NCBI GenBank assembly: GCA_964548045.1
Contig: CAZJQZ010000012.1
Span: 1 to 29,699, forward strand
Source: JBGLNL01 sp964548045
GTDB taxonomy: Bacteria > Chloroflexota > Dehalococcoidia > SZUA-161 > SpSt-899
Length of the DNA stretch: 29,699 bases
Direction: 5' to 3'
The position numbers and the translations under genes were made by a program. Below the pieces are notes generated by a model. It was not told the DNA's origin. It saw nothing but the letters and a program-made list of their open reading frames with translations, and searched no databases. This document shows, in pieces, positions 7,025 through 15,077 of this stretch; within the stretch, counting starts at the first letter, position 1; each line of letters starts with the position of its first letter.

Positions 7025-8269
7025 ATGGAACTGAGCCAGAGAGTAGACGAACTGGAAGCGGAACTGAAAATAGTAAAGAACGAGGTGCAGAACGTGCTCC
7101 TCGATATACGGGAACGAATCCTGTCTTACTATGACAATCCCTTCCAGATAATTGAGGCAAGATCAGGAGGAAGCCGGGGAGATGTGGATGCTTCAATCAT
7201 CGGTGGGGGTGGCGGCGGTGGCGGTGGCAGTGATAGCGGAGGAGCTTCGCCATCTGATCAGGCTCCGGCCCCACCGGAACAGGCAAGACCGGTTGAAGCA
7301 GCCCCAAAAGCAGCGGAGCCGGCAGAATCAGGCCAGTTGAAAGCTATGCTGGACCAAATGGAACGAGAGAGAAAAGCGCTGGAACAGGAGAAAGAGTTGT
7401 TCAACCAGGAAAGACAGTCCTCTCAAGAGGCATCAATCCCACAGCAACCGGTAAATCAAGCGCCTGCCGCTGCCGGGCAAGCTATGCCCGGTACTGGAGC
7501 AGCCCCTCCCATGCAACCTGTGCAACCACCGATGATGGCACAACCAATGATGCCAATGCAACCTGTTATGGGGCAGATGCCGATGCAAGCGCCAATGGGG
7601 CAAATGCCGATGCAGACATCCATGCAGGGAGCGATCCCAACTCAGGGTGGATACCCCACTCAGCACCAGCACACTCATCACGGGCCGGAATACGAACCGC
7701 AGGGTGAAGAGGGACCAAGAGGGGCTCGCCGAATGTCCGGCAATGAAGGTTATCCTGATACTCGCGAATCTGCGGGAAGGGCAGGACCATGCACCGAGGG
7801 AAGAGCCTCGGCGGGAAGAGAGGAAACCAGAAGCCCCGAAAGGAGCAAATCTGGCAGGAGGACCTCCCCGGAAGATCGCTGGACCAGAAGAGATCGCGAA
7901 AAACAGGAGGAGAAGGGGAAAATTGAAGAAGCTGCTCCACAAGCATCTCAGCAAGTCAATCTGATGACACTGGTCGGGCTGGTGAGATGGGTGGAAAAGA
8001 GCATCAAGAAAATCGGTAAGGAACGAGTAGAAGCCATAGTAGAGATATATCGCACGGCAGGGTACCTTCCTTCCAGTTATAACGATACCATCCCTCAGAT
8101 AATCCGGCTGGCCGAAGATGAAAAACCGGAAGGGCCGGTGAGTATGGGTGATTCAATAAACGTTTTGCTTCAGCTCGATAATTTGCTGGGGGGCAAATTC
8201 AAGGCCGAATCTGCGGTGCTGGCTACTCTCTTTGGTGAAGAGGGGGGCTATCCGTGGACAAAGCAATAA
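7025..8269 (+). CDS. ArlCDE-like archaellum cytosolic protein with long low-complexity linker
   Basis: 414 residues. The N-terminus (1-45) is a heptad-rich helix (MELSQRVDELEAELKIVKNE). Then come a run of nine glycines (about 60-68), a second charged coiled-coil stretch (MLDQMERERKALEQEKELF), a Met/Pro/Gln-rich tract (about 140-215, with repeated QMPMQ), and an Arg/Glu-rich tract. The C-terminal globular part (about 310-414: LMTLVGLVRWVEKSIKKIG, VEAIVEIYRTAGYLPSSY) resembles the FlaD/E domain of archaellum accessory proteins. In archaea ArlC/D/E form the cytosolic ring and receive CheF/CheY input. The assignment rests on modest pattern similarity plus position directly before arlG. The ATG has AAGGAA upstream. 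Confidence 0.6.
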   Translation: MELSQRVDELEAELKIVKNEVQNVLLDIRERILSYYDNPFQIIEARSGGSRGDVDASIIGGGGGGGGGSDSGGASPSDQAPAPPEQARPVEAAPKAAEPAESGQLKAMLDQMERERKALEQEKELFNQERQSSQEASIPQQPVNQAPAAAGQAMPGTGAAPPMQPVQPPMMAQPMMPMQPVMGQMPMQAPMGQMPMQTSMQGAIPTQGGYPTQHQHTHHGPEYEPQGEEGPRGARRMSGNEGYPDTRESAGRAGPCTEGRASAGREETRSPERSKSGRRTSPEDRWTRRDREKQEEKGKIEEAAPQASQQVNLMTLVGLVRWVEKSIKKIGKERVEAIVEIYRTAGYLPSSYNDTIPQIIRLAEDEKPEGPVSMGDSINVLLQLDNLLGGKFKAESAVLATLFGEEGGYPWTKQ

Positions 8270-8805
8270 TCACCATGATGCTGGTCATCGCCGGCGTGGT
8301 TTGTGTTTCGTTCATGTTCAACAGCCTCTACCCGGCTATTAACCGAAGCAGCGATGCTGTGGTAAGTATGAGTGCGGCAGTAGACGATAGAATCAAAAGC
8401 CAGGTTGATATCATCCACGCCGTAAGCGAATACGATTCCAAAGATACAGGTGACTATTGGAATGACATGAATTCCAATAGTCATTTCGATATATTTGCCT
8501 GGGTTAAGAATGTTGGCACCTCCCGCATCCTGGCCCCGGAGAAAAGCGACATATTCTTTGGTGAGGAAGGAGATTTCCAGAGAATACCTTATGTTGATCA
8601 TGCAGGAGGCAGTGCCCCCTACTGGGAATATACGGTCGAAGATAATGCTGACGAGTGGTCGAAATCGAAAACGATCAAGATCAATATCGTCTATACCAAA
8701 AGTATCAGCAACTTCGGTGATACGGGGCTTTCAACCAGCACAACATATCGCATCAAGACAATCATTCCCAATGGGATCACAGATGAGATTTATTTCAGTT
8801 TGTAA
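8254..8805 (+). CDS. arlG: ArlG, archaellum stator/anchor protein
   Basis: 183 residues. N-terminal membrane segment IITMMLVIAGVVCVSFMF, then a helical stretch and an extracytoplasmic beta-sandwich with the FlaG hallmarks FDIFAWVKNVGTSRI and SDIFFGEEGDFQRIPY, ending with TIIPNGITDEIYF. ArlG and ArlF form the stationary complex outside the membrane that anchors the motor to the envelope (the S-layer in archaea). It starts at a GTG, supported by AGGGGGG about seven bases upstream, and overlaps the end of the preceding gene by 16 bases, indicating translational coupling. Confidence 0.82.
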   Translation: MDKAIITMMLVIAGVVCVSFMFNSLYPAINRSSDAVVSMSAAVDDRIKSQVDIIHAVSEYDSKDTGDYWNDMNSNSHFDIFAWVKNVGTSRILAPEKSDIFFGEEGDFQRIPYVDHAGGSAPYWEYTVEDNADEWSKSKTIKINIVYTKSISNFGDTGLSTSTTYRIKTIIPNGITDEIYFSL

Positions 8806-8980
8806 TTATGGATAAACAACAGCTTTCAGCTATTCCAAAAAATATAAAGGAACCCCTGAGAAAGAGGTGTGGTCCGCCACGGCGAATTTCTGCCGGGGAT
8901 TTTGAGGTAGTGCCCACCGAAATACAATGGGGACGGGGTATTCCCCAATATACCCCCCCCGGGTCTTAGGGGGATGATTT

Positions 8981-9505
8981 ATGGAAAACATACTCATCGC
9001 CCTGCTTTGCATTGCCCTGATGATTTTTGCGGGACTCACTGTGGCCCAAACTACAATGAATTCCCAGGACAGCGTGGCTACTGCCTGGAAAGAAATGGAA
9101 AACAACTCCGGGGAAATAGCCCGAACCAACATCTCTTCGCTGGGAGCCGTGACAGTCAACGGAGGCACCATAAATATGACGCTGCAAAATGCCGGTGAGA
9201 CAAAGCTGGAAGACTTCGATGAATGGGATTTGATCCTCCAGTACTATGATACCAGCGCCAACTATCTGGTAAAGAGGTTAACATATAATTCCGGTACGCC
9301 AAGCAATAATGAGTGGACAGTGGAAGGTATTTACCTCGACGCCGGTTCGAGTACGGCTGAGGCTTTCGATCCAGGCATTTTTAATCCTGATGAGGAAATG
9401 GTAATCGAAATGAAGGTCAATCCGGCAGTGGGAACTCCCAACGCCAATATGGCAACGGTAGCAACCGCCAATGGAGTTTCGGCTACCGCCATCTTCACCA
9501 GGTAA
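8981..9505 (+). CDS. arlF: ArlF, archaellum stator protein
   Basis: 174 residues. N-terminal membrane helix ILIALLCIALMIFAGLTV, then a beta-sandwich domain. The motifs LQNAGETKLEDFDEWDLILQ, NNEWTVEGIYLD and FDPGIFNPDEEMVIEMKV match the FlaF type found in methanogen-like archaella. ArlF partners ArlG in the stator. AGGGGGATGATTT precedes the ATG. It is separated from arlG by 175 bases; that spacer contains a C-run/G-run (8953-8974) that could fold over the ribosome binding site and throttle translation. Confidence 0.8.
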   Translation: MENILIALLCIALMIFAGLTVAQTTMNSQDSVATAWKEMENNSGEIARTNISSLGAVTVNGGTINMTLQNAGETKLEDFDEWDLILQYYDTSANYLVKRLTYNSGTPSNNEWTVEGIYLDAGSSTAEAFDPGIFNPDEEMVIEMKVNPAVGTPNANMATVATANGVSATAIFTR

Positions 9506-9545
9506 ACACAAACGGCAAAATCTGCCAGCAAAGACTTTTAAGAAA

Positions 9546-10316
9546 ATGAGAAAGGAATTACGCACGCTGCTCATAGCCCTGATGGCATTTATGCTGCTGG
9601 CTTCCTTAATGATAAAGGTGATCGATTACGCTGCCAGCAGTCAGGTTTCGACTCTTTCACTGAGTGAAGTGGAAGCTCCGTCGGGGGAGGTGCTCTTCAA
9701 CGTGAATAGCTGTCCTTATGTCCGATACCTCAAAAGCGGGCTGGGAATTATCTACGATGGAAATGACTGGAAGCTTCAGAAGATCGCTGAAGTACAGGAA
9801 TCTCTGGAACGGCTCTCCAATGATACAATACTCTTCCCTAATCCTTCATTCCTTTCCAGAAAGTGTGGCGATTTCAACAGAGATATTCTGAATGAGCTTT
9901 CCACTCTGGATAGTCCTGAGTGCCTGGAATTGCCGGATAACATCACTTCCCGGACGAAGGATCTTTCTCAGCGAATCACGGATGGCATGCCCACCCCATT
10001 TGAAAAAGCCCACGCTATTGAGGAGTTTCTGAAGGTCAAATACGAATACGATTTAGACTATCCGCCCCCACCTTCCGGATGGGAGCCAAACGACTGGTTT
10101 TTGTTTGAATCGAAGGAGGGGGTTTGCGGGAATTTCAACTCAGCATTCGTGATCCTGGCTCGGGCATCCGGTATCCCGGCGAGGCTGGCAACAGGTTATT
10201 ACATCCTGCCTGATAACAGAGGACCTCAGCCGGTTTATGCCAGCCAGTCGCACGCTTGGGCTGAAGTTGGATTCGAGGATACTGGCTGGCTGGTATTTGA
10301 GGCAACACCGCCATAG
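9546..10316 (+). CDS. Membrane-anchored transglutaminase-like protein
   Basis: 256 residues. An N-terminal membrane anchor (about 6-25, LLIALMAFMLLASLMIKV) precedes an extracytoplasmic domain ending in a transglutaminase-like core. The catalytic triad is visible: Cys194 in EGVCGNFNSAFVILARASG, His236 in SHAWAEVGF, and an acidic residue, Glu252, in WLVFEATPP, where many relatives have Asp or Glu. Such domains act as cysteine proteases or make isopeptide cross-links. I take the ATG at 9546, because the longer frame overlaps arlF and its extra residues are not signal-like; the ribosome binding site is weak. Its place inside the stator/motor operon suggests it acts on filament, stator or S-layer proteins. 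Confidence 0.75.
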   Translation: MRKELRTLLIALMAFMLLASLMIKVIDYAASSQVSTLSLSEVEAPSGEVLFNVNSCPYVRYLKSGLGIIYDGNDWKLQKIAEVQESLERLSNDTILFPNPSFLSRKCGDFNRDILNELSTLDSPECLELPDNITSRTKDLSQRITDGMPTPFEKAHAIEEFLKVKYEYDLDYPPPPSGWEPNDWFLFESKEGVCGNFNSAFVILARASGIPARLATGYYILPDNRGPQPVYASQSHAWAEVGFEDTGWLVFEATPP

Positions 10317-10353
10317 AAGCAAGTCTGATTTGAATTCTGAGAGGAGTGAGGAG

Positions 10354-11619
10354 ATGACTCAATCAAAACGTAAAACATCGCAGGCAACAGATAATAAGCC
10401 ATCCACCGAGCCGGAAGACCTGTATGCCTCGCTGGTAGAAAGGTCACAGGATGGAATCATAACCGTCAAAGACGGGGTTATCAAGTTCGCGAATTCAAGG
10501 TTCGCCCGAATAACAGAGTATGATATCGATGAACTGGTGGGCCATAATGCAGAAATGGCACTGTCTCCAGATTCGATGGAATGCCTCGAACAGCGAAAGC
10601 AGGACCTGATGCTGGGCAAAGAGCTGAAGAATATCTTTGAAATGAAATTGCTCTCTCAAAGCGGACGGGTGATATCTGTTGAGGCAAACGTCGCCCTCAT
10701 CGATTACCAGGATGAAGTGATGGATATGCTCATCCTGCGAGAGATCAGCGAACGCAAGCCTGCTGAAGCACTGTCATTTACAAATGAATCGGATAAATGG
10801 CTTCACTCTATAATAGAAGGCGCACCAAACCTGATTCTCGTCGTCGACCGGGAAGGGAAAATTCAATTTGCCAATCACGGCTCGGCAAGCAGGCAGAAAG
10901 AGGAACTGAAAGAGACCAGCCTGTTCGATTACATAGCCCTGGATTACCACAGTGTTGTATCGGAAACTCTACAGGATGTTTTCGAATCCGGCAAACAGGG
11001 ATATTTCGTAATACAAAGGGTCAGTTCTGACGGCACAAAGCGGTGGTATGAAACTCAAATAGGCCCGATCAAACAGCACGAAGAGATCGTGGCAGCAACG
11101 CTGGTCAATTCCGATATCACCGAACGCAAACGAAGGGAAGAAAAAATCGAAGAGAAATATCAGGAAGTTGAAGTCCGTTCTTACGAAATGGAAGCCGCCA
11201 ATAGTGAAATGCAGCATACTCAGGCGCAACTCCTGGAACTCAATCAGAAACTGCTGGACAGCCAGTCAAAACTCTCAGAAACCATGTCCTACCTTCGGGA
11301 AGCACAGGCTGATCCCTCCACCCCGGTGGTTCAGCTCTGGGATAAAATCCTCATGCTGCCCATGCTCGGCATAACCAACAGCCAACAGGCCCGAGAGATG
11401 ATGGACAACCTGATAAATAAAATCAACGAAACCAAAGCGGAAACGGTGATGCTGGATATCTCCGGCATTGCCCCGGTCGATGATTTCCTCATTCGTATTC
11501 TGGACGGAACTATAAGCATGGCCGAAATGATGGGTGCAAAAGCTGAGGTGGTGGGGGTTCAACCGGAAGTTGCTGTAATGCTAAAGGAGCATGGTATAAA
11601 GGTGGGTCAGTCTGCATAA
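10354..11619 (+). CDS. PAS-PAS-STAS sensor protein (stressosome RsbR/RsbS-like)
   Basis: 421 residues, cytoplasmic. PAS domain 1 (about 24-140), PAS domain 2 (about 148-265, ending DITERK), a coiled coil (about 260-310), and a C-terminal STAS domain (about 315-421: PVVQLWDKILMLPMLGI, TVMLDISGIAPVDDF). RsbR/RsbS-type STAS domains are phosphorylated by RsbT on a Ser/Thr at the start of helix 2 (VDT or IDSF). Here that site is Asp377 (PVDDF), a possible built-in phosphomimic. The start is set by GAGGAGTGAGGAG before the ATG. It is followed 27 bases later by an RsbT-like kinase gene, giving a complete partner-switch pair within the archaellum operon. Confidence 0.85.
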   Translation: MTQSKRKTSQATDNKPSTEPEDLYASLVERSQDGIITVKDGVIKFANSRFARITEYDIDELVGHNAEMALSPDSMECLEQRKQDLMLGKELKNIFEMKLLSQSGRVISVEANVALIDYQDEVMDMLILREISERKPAEALSFTNESDKWLHSIIEGAPNLILVVDREGKIQFANHGSASRQKEELKETSLFDYIALDYHSVVSETLQDVFESGKQGYFVIQRVSSDGTKRWYETQIGPIKQHEEIVAATLVNSDITERKRREEKIEEKYQEVEVRSYEMEAANSEMQHTQAQLLELNQKLLDSQSKLSETMSYLREAQADPSTPVVQLWDKILMLPMLGITNSQQAREMMDNLINKINETKAETVMLDISGIAPVDDFLIRILDGTISMAEMMGAKAEVVGVQPEVAVMLKEHGIKVGQSA

Positions 11620-11646
11620 TCATTGATCCGCACAAGGATAACAGTA

Positions 11647-12093
11647 ATGGTTCAGATGAATCGGATATCGGCGGAAAAAAGCCTGCTCATCAGGGATGAG
11701 TACGACATCGTAAGCGCCTGTTCAATCGGGGAACAGATAGTTGACGAACTCGGAATGGGCGTAAGAGCCCGGTACCAGATTGCGGTTATTGTCTCCGAGT
11801 TATCGCAGAACATGCTGCTCTATGCCGGCAGCGGGGTAATCACCATCCAGCGATTGAACTGGAACGGGAGAGCAGGACTGGAGATCATGGCTGTTGATAG
11901 CGGACCCGGCATTGCTGAAGTTGAAACGGCTCTGGAAAATATGGACACATCAAACGATGAAAATGGAACCGGACTGGAAACCATCAAACGCTTTGCGGAT
12001 GAATTTGAAATAGATTCGGAGGCAGGGAGAGGAACCACAATTACAGCGAGAAAATGGCGCAAACAGGAGCAAAAAACAAGTGTCATCTTTTAA
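11647..12093 (+). CDS. RsbT-like serine/threonine kinase (GHKL anti-sigma-type ATPase)
   Basis: 148 residues. Small GHKL ATPase with the N box VIVSELSQNMLLYAGSG, G1 box AVDSGPGIAEVE and G2 box NGTGLETIKRFADEF, ending GRGTTITARKW. RsbT phosphorylates STAS proteins in the stressosome and switches partners to trigger output. I use the ATG at 11647, with AAGGA upstream, rather than a TTG at 11623. The gene overlaps arlH by 14 bases, so the kinase and the motor regulator ArlH are probably translated together. Its substrate may be the upstream STAS protein, though the usual acceptor there is Asp. Confidence 0.85.
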   Translation: MVQMNRISAEKSLLIRDEYDIVSACSIGEQIVDELGMGVRARYQIAVIVSELSQNMLLYAGSGVITIQRLNWNGRAGLEIMAVDSGPGIAEVETALENMDTSNDENGTGLETIKRFADEFEIDSEAGRGTTITARKWRKQEQKTSVIF

Positions 12094-12796
12094 CGAGACA
12101 AAAGAGGGGAGAATAATCACCACCGGCAGCGCCGAGGTAGACAGGAAAATGGGCGGGGGTATCCCGGCAGGTTCGCTCACTCTTATTGAGGGCCAGTCAG
12201 ATGCAGGAAAATCCGTGCTTACCCAGCAGATGATCTGGGGATCGCTTAATGCAGATTGCCGGGTGACACTGTTCACCACCGAAAGTACAGTTAAAAGCTT
12301 CATAAAACAATTAAGGAGTCTCGGTCTGGACATACTGGATTACCTGTTGCTGGGTCGATTCAAAATATTCCCGATGCAGATGATGTCCGGGGATATCAAC
12401 CTGGAACGGGCACTAAAAGTGGTTTCAGAGGCAATCCATCAGGAGACTGAAACCGATATGATAATCATCGACTCCCTTACTGCTTTTGTAACGCATGTGT
12501 CTATTGAATCCACTATCGAATTCTTCGAGGATTGCAAGAACCTCTGTAACGAAGGCCAGACCATTCTGATCGTTGTACACGGGTATGCTTTCGATGAAAA
12601 CCTGCTCATCCGTGTTCGCTCCATGTGCGATGCGCACCTGAGGATGACCATCGAGCAACTGGGTGATAAACTCCTCAAATCAATGGAAGTATCCAAGGTA
12701 AGGGGCGCCACAAAAGTCACCGGTAACGTGGTGGCATTTGAGGTCGAACCCGGGTTCGGGATGAGGATAATCCCGGTATCCAAGGCAAAAGCCTGA
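12080..12796 (+). CDS. arlH: ArlH, KaiC-like ATPase of the archaellum motor
   Basis: 238 residues. RecA/KaiC-type fold with Walker A GQSDAGKS (38-45), Walker B DMIIIDS near residue 130 and the FlaH-typical opening TTGSAEVDRKMGGGIPAGSL. ArlH binds nucleotide, docks on the ArlI hexamer inside the cytosolic ring and is thought to regulate assembly or switching. It starts at a GTG, with GGAG about ten bases upstream, inside the end of the RsbT-like gene. In archaea arlH is normally directly followed by arlI; here a 493-base gap intervenes. Confidence 0.9.
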   Translation: MSSFNETKEGRIITTGSAEVDRKMGGGIPAGSLTLIEGQSDAGKSVLTQQMIWGSLNADCRVTLFTTESTVKSFIKQLRSLGLDILDYLLLGRFKIFPMQMMSGDINLERALKVVSEAIHQETETDMIIIDSLTAFVTHVSIESTIEFFEDCKNLCNEGQTILIVVHGYAFDENLLIRVRSMCDAHLRMTIEQLGDKLLKSMEVSKVRGATKVTGNVVAFEVEPGFGMRIIPVSKAKA

Positions 12797-13289
12797 CCGT
12801 GGTTACGAGGCAGATATCGAATAGCGAGTTTAGAATTACGAAGTGCGAATTATTTTTCTTCCCTTCGGTATTGAAGAATTCCCTGTTCCAAATTAGTTAT
12901 TCCCACAGTTCTCTGTAACCGGGTGGAGTTGGCCAACATCGGCCAACCTTCTCAATATTCGCTCCAAAATTCAGATGAAAAACGCATCCCTCATTCTTCG
13001 GGGAAGCAGCATCAGGGTGTTTTGCAATAGGTTCTCCTGACTGAGCCTTACTTTTGTACTGGTTATTTACCCCCACCAAAATCCGTGTAACCACCATTTT
13101 GACCTACTCGTATCGGTGCTAACATCATAAGCAGAAGACATGCCCGTCCTATGGGATGGGATATTTTTGCTTTGTGAATCGAGTGTCTCGTCCGATGCTA
13201 GAGGGTAGGAATTTTTCTCGTCTCGTATTTTTAAAAGTTAAAAGTCGGCTTAACTCAAGCGGGAAACGTAACAGAGGAGTGATTCGGCA
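12797..13289. other. Gap between arlH and arlI with no convincing gene
   Basis: 493 bases. The best frame is 66 codons on the minus strand (12897-13097), without a ribosome binding site or recognisable family, so it is not called. Visible structure: GTTGGCCAAC followed by a second GGCCAAC near 12930, a terminator-like hairpin at 13143, three TCTCGT motifs in 13186-13226, and an inverted repeat AGTTAA-N8-TTAACT at 13236-13255 just before the arlI ribosome binding site. The gap probably holds a separate control point for arlI-arlJ. Confidence 0.5.
13143..13169 (+). terminator. Possible terminator or attenuator upstream of arlI
   Basis: CCCGTCC-TATG-GGATGGG can form a 7-base-pair stem with one G-T pair, followed by ATATTTTTGCTTT. 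This fits a modest intrinsic terminator after arlH, or an attenuator before arlI. The stem is short, so the call is tentative. Confidence 0.35.
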
Positions 13290-15077
13290 ATGCCGGAAAT
13301 GAGTTTACCTTTTAAGCCTGTGGAGATCAGCTCAGACATAGATGAACTCCTGAGCAGCGGCTTAACCGCCATGCTTCCGGATGAGCTGAGAAATGTAGGA
13401 ACGGAAAAGACATTTCTGCTGCAATACCTCCATATGCTGCCCATCGAGGAGATAGGCGTTCCCAAATACTATGAGAAGCCTCCCAAAAGCCTCGGTGATG
13501 AGAGAAATCCCAATTTTATTTACCCTACGCAGGGGAATACATTCGTTCACATATATCCGCAACCCACATCCGACAGGCATATGTACATACCCATCGAGCC
13601 AAATCTCACCATCAATATGGATGCAATCATGCCAAGGATTGAGGAAGCCCTTCTCGATCATACAAAGAAATTTGAGTGCCTCGAAACCAACGAGGAAAAG
13701 GTAAAAGCGTTCCACCAGGCACTGGACAAAATATGTGTGGTTAGTAAACACGGCTCGTCTCTGGAAAATGATGGAAATGAAAAGACCCACAATTCAAATG
13801 GAATGGATAGCAGCAGTCTGAAGAGCAAACTTCTGAGCAAATTGCCCATCAGAGGAGGAAGCGCCAAAATCCTGCTCACGCCCGAGGAGCTCAATGCGGT
13901 TAAATATCTGGTGGTTCGTGAGAAAGTGGGAGTGGGGCTTCTGGACCCGCTGCTGCTGGATATTTTTGTTGAGGACGTCAGTTGTAGCGGAATCGGGCAA
14001 ATATTCATTGAACATAAAATATTCGATAGCGTGATCACTTCCATAAACATACCCACAATGGAAGAACTGGATGACTTTGCCAAGCGAATGTCGGAACGGA
14101 TGAAGAGGCCAGTTACCCTCAACGCCCCCGTTCAGGATGCCACACTTCCGGATGGTTCCCGTATCAACATTGTCTATGGTGAGGATGTCTCCAGACGGGG
14201 CACTAACTTCACCATTCGACGTGCCATGGGAACCCCTACCAGCATTATGGAAATTTGCGGTTTCGGGACCATGACCTATCAAATGGCAGCATATTTATCG
14301 CTGGTGCTCGAAGAAAACATGAACGTGTTTGTTGCCGGGGAAACGGCCTCCGGTAAAACCACCACCATAAATGCCATCACCTGTTTTATGTTGCCCACAA
14401 CCAAAATCGTGAGCATCGAAGACACACCGGAATTAATGGTGCCTCAGACCAACTGGCTGCGTGAGGTATCCCGAGAATCAAAGGATGGAAAGGGCGGCTC
14501 GGTAGGCATGTTCGATCTCCTCAAGGCAGCCTTGCGACAACGTCCGAACATGATAATCATCGGGGAGATTCGAGGGTCGGAAGGACTCATCGCTTTTCAG
14601 GCGATGCAGACCGGGCACGGCGTGATGGCAACCTTCCACGCCGCTTCGGTCGAAAAACTCATCCAGCGTCTCTGCGGCGACCCTATCAATGTGCCCCGGA
14701 ACTACGTCGATAACCTGAATTGCATACTCATTCAGTCCGCGGTGAAACTGCCCAACGGGAAGCTGGCAAGACGTGTGCTCAGTATCAGCGAAATTATTGG
14801 ATATGATTCATCATCTGAGTCATTTAACTTCATTCATACTTTCGTATGGAATCCGGCAAAGGACGAGTTTGAATTTCCGGGATATATGAACAGCTATCTC
14901 CTGGAGGAAAGGATCGCTCCAAAGAGAGGACTCCCTCCGGATAAAAAACGCAACATATACAACGAATTGAACCGTAGGGCAAAGATTCTGGAGCGCCTCC
15001 ACAAGGAAAAAGGGGTCACCGATTTCTATGAACTTCTCAGTGTTCTTTCAGCAGCTCGCAAAGAAGGGGTTTTCTAA
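13290..15077 (+). CDS. arlI: ArlI, archaellum motor ATPase (type II/IV secretion ATPase family)
   Basis: 595 residues. Hexameric ATPase that powers both assembly and rotation. Visible elements: the N-terminal domain with PNFIYPTQGNTFVHIYPQP, an N2 domain EKVGVGLLDPLLLDIFVEDVSC, Walker A GETASGKT (350-357), an Asp box EDTPELMVPQ, Walker B MIIIGEIRG (about 420), and the His box TGHGVMATFHAAS. The N-terminal half has a variable low-similarity stretch around residues 150-185 (SSLENDGNEKTHNSNGMDSS). The ATG has GAGGAG about 11 bases upstream. Its end overlaps arlJ by 50 bases. Confidence 0.93.
   Translation: MPEMSLPFKPVEISSDIDELLSSGLTAMLPDELRNVGTEKTFLLQYLHMLPIEEIGVPKYYEKPPKSLGDERNPNFIYPTQGNTFVHIYPQPTSDRHMYIPIEPNLTINMDAIMPRIEEALLDHTKKFECLETNEEKVKAFHQALDKICVVSKHGSSLENDGNEKTHNSNGMDSSSLKSKLLSKLPIRGGSAKILLTPEELNAVKYLVVREKVGVGLLDPLLLDIFVEDVSCSGIGQIFIEHKIFDSVITSINIPTMEELDDFAKRMSERMKRPVTLNAPVQDATLPDGSRINIVYGEDVSRRGTNFTIRRAMGTPTSIMEICGFGTMTYQMAAYLSLVLEENMNVFVAGETASGKTTTINAITCFMLPTTKIVSIEDTPELMVPQTNWLREVSRESKDGKGGSVGMFDLLKAALRQRPNMIIIGEIRGSEGLIAFQAMQTGHGVMATFHAASVEKLIQRLCGDPINVPRNYVDNLNCILIQSAVKLPNGKLARRVLSISEIIGYDSSSESFNFIHTFVWNPAKDEFEFPGYMNSYLLEERIAPKRGLPPDKKRNIYNELNRRAKILERLHKEKGVTDFYELLSVLSAARKEGVF

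Noticed and set aside
7647..7964. Alternative frame in the middle of the ArlCDE-like gene, considered as evidence for a frameshift
   Set aside because: Both frames are low-complexity and Arg-rich, but the long frame stays open from the coiled coil to the C-terminal domain, so a double frameshift is not needed.
8808..8969. 53-codon frame between arlG and arlF
   Set aside because: Begins with ATG two bases after the arlG stop but has no ribosome binding site, and its composition (Pro/Arg-rich, ending in a C-run) does not look like a conserved small protein. It remains possible as a coupled leader peptide.
12897..13097. 66-codon minus-strand frame in the arlH-arlI gap
   Set aside because: No ribosome binding site, no family, and opposite to the direction of all neighbours.
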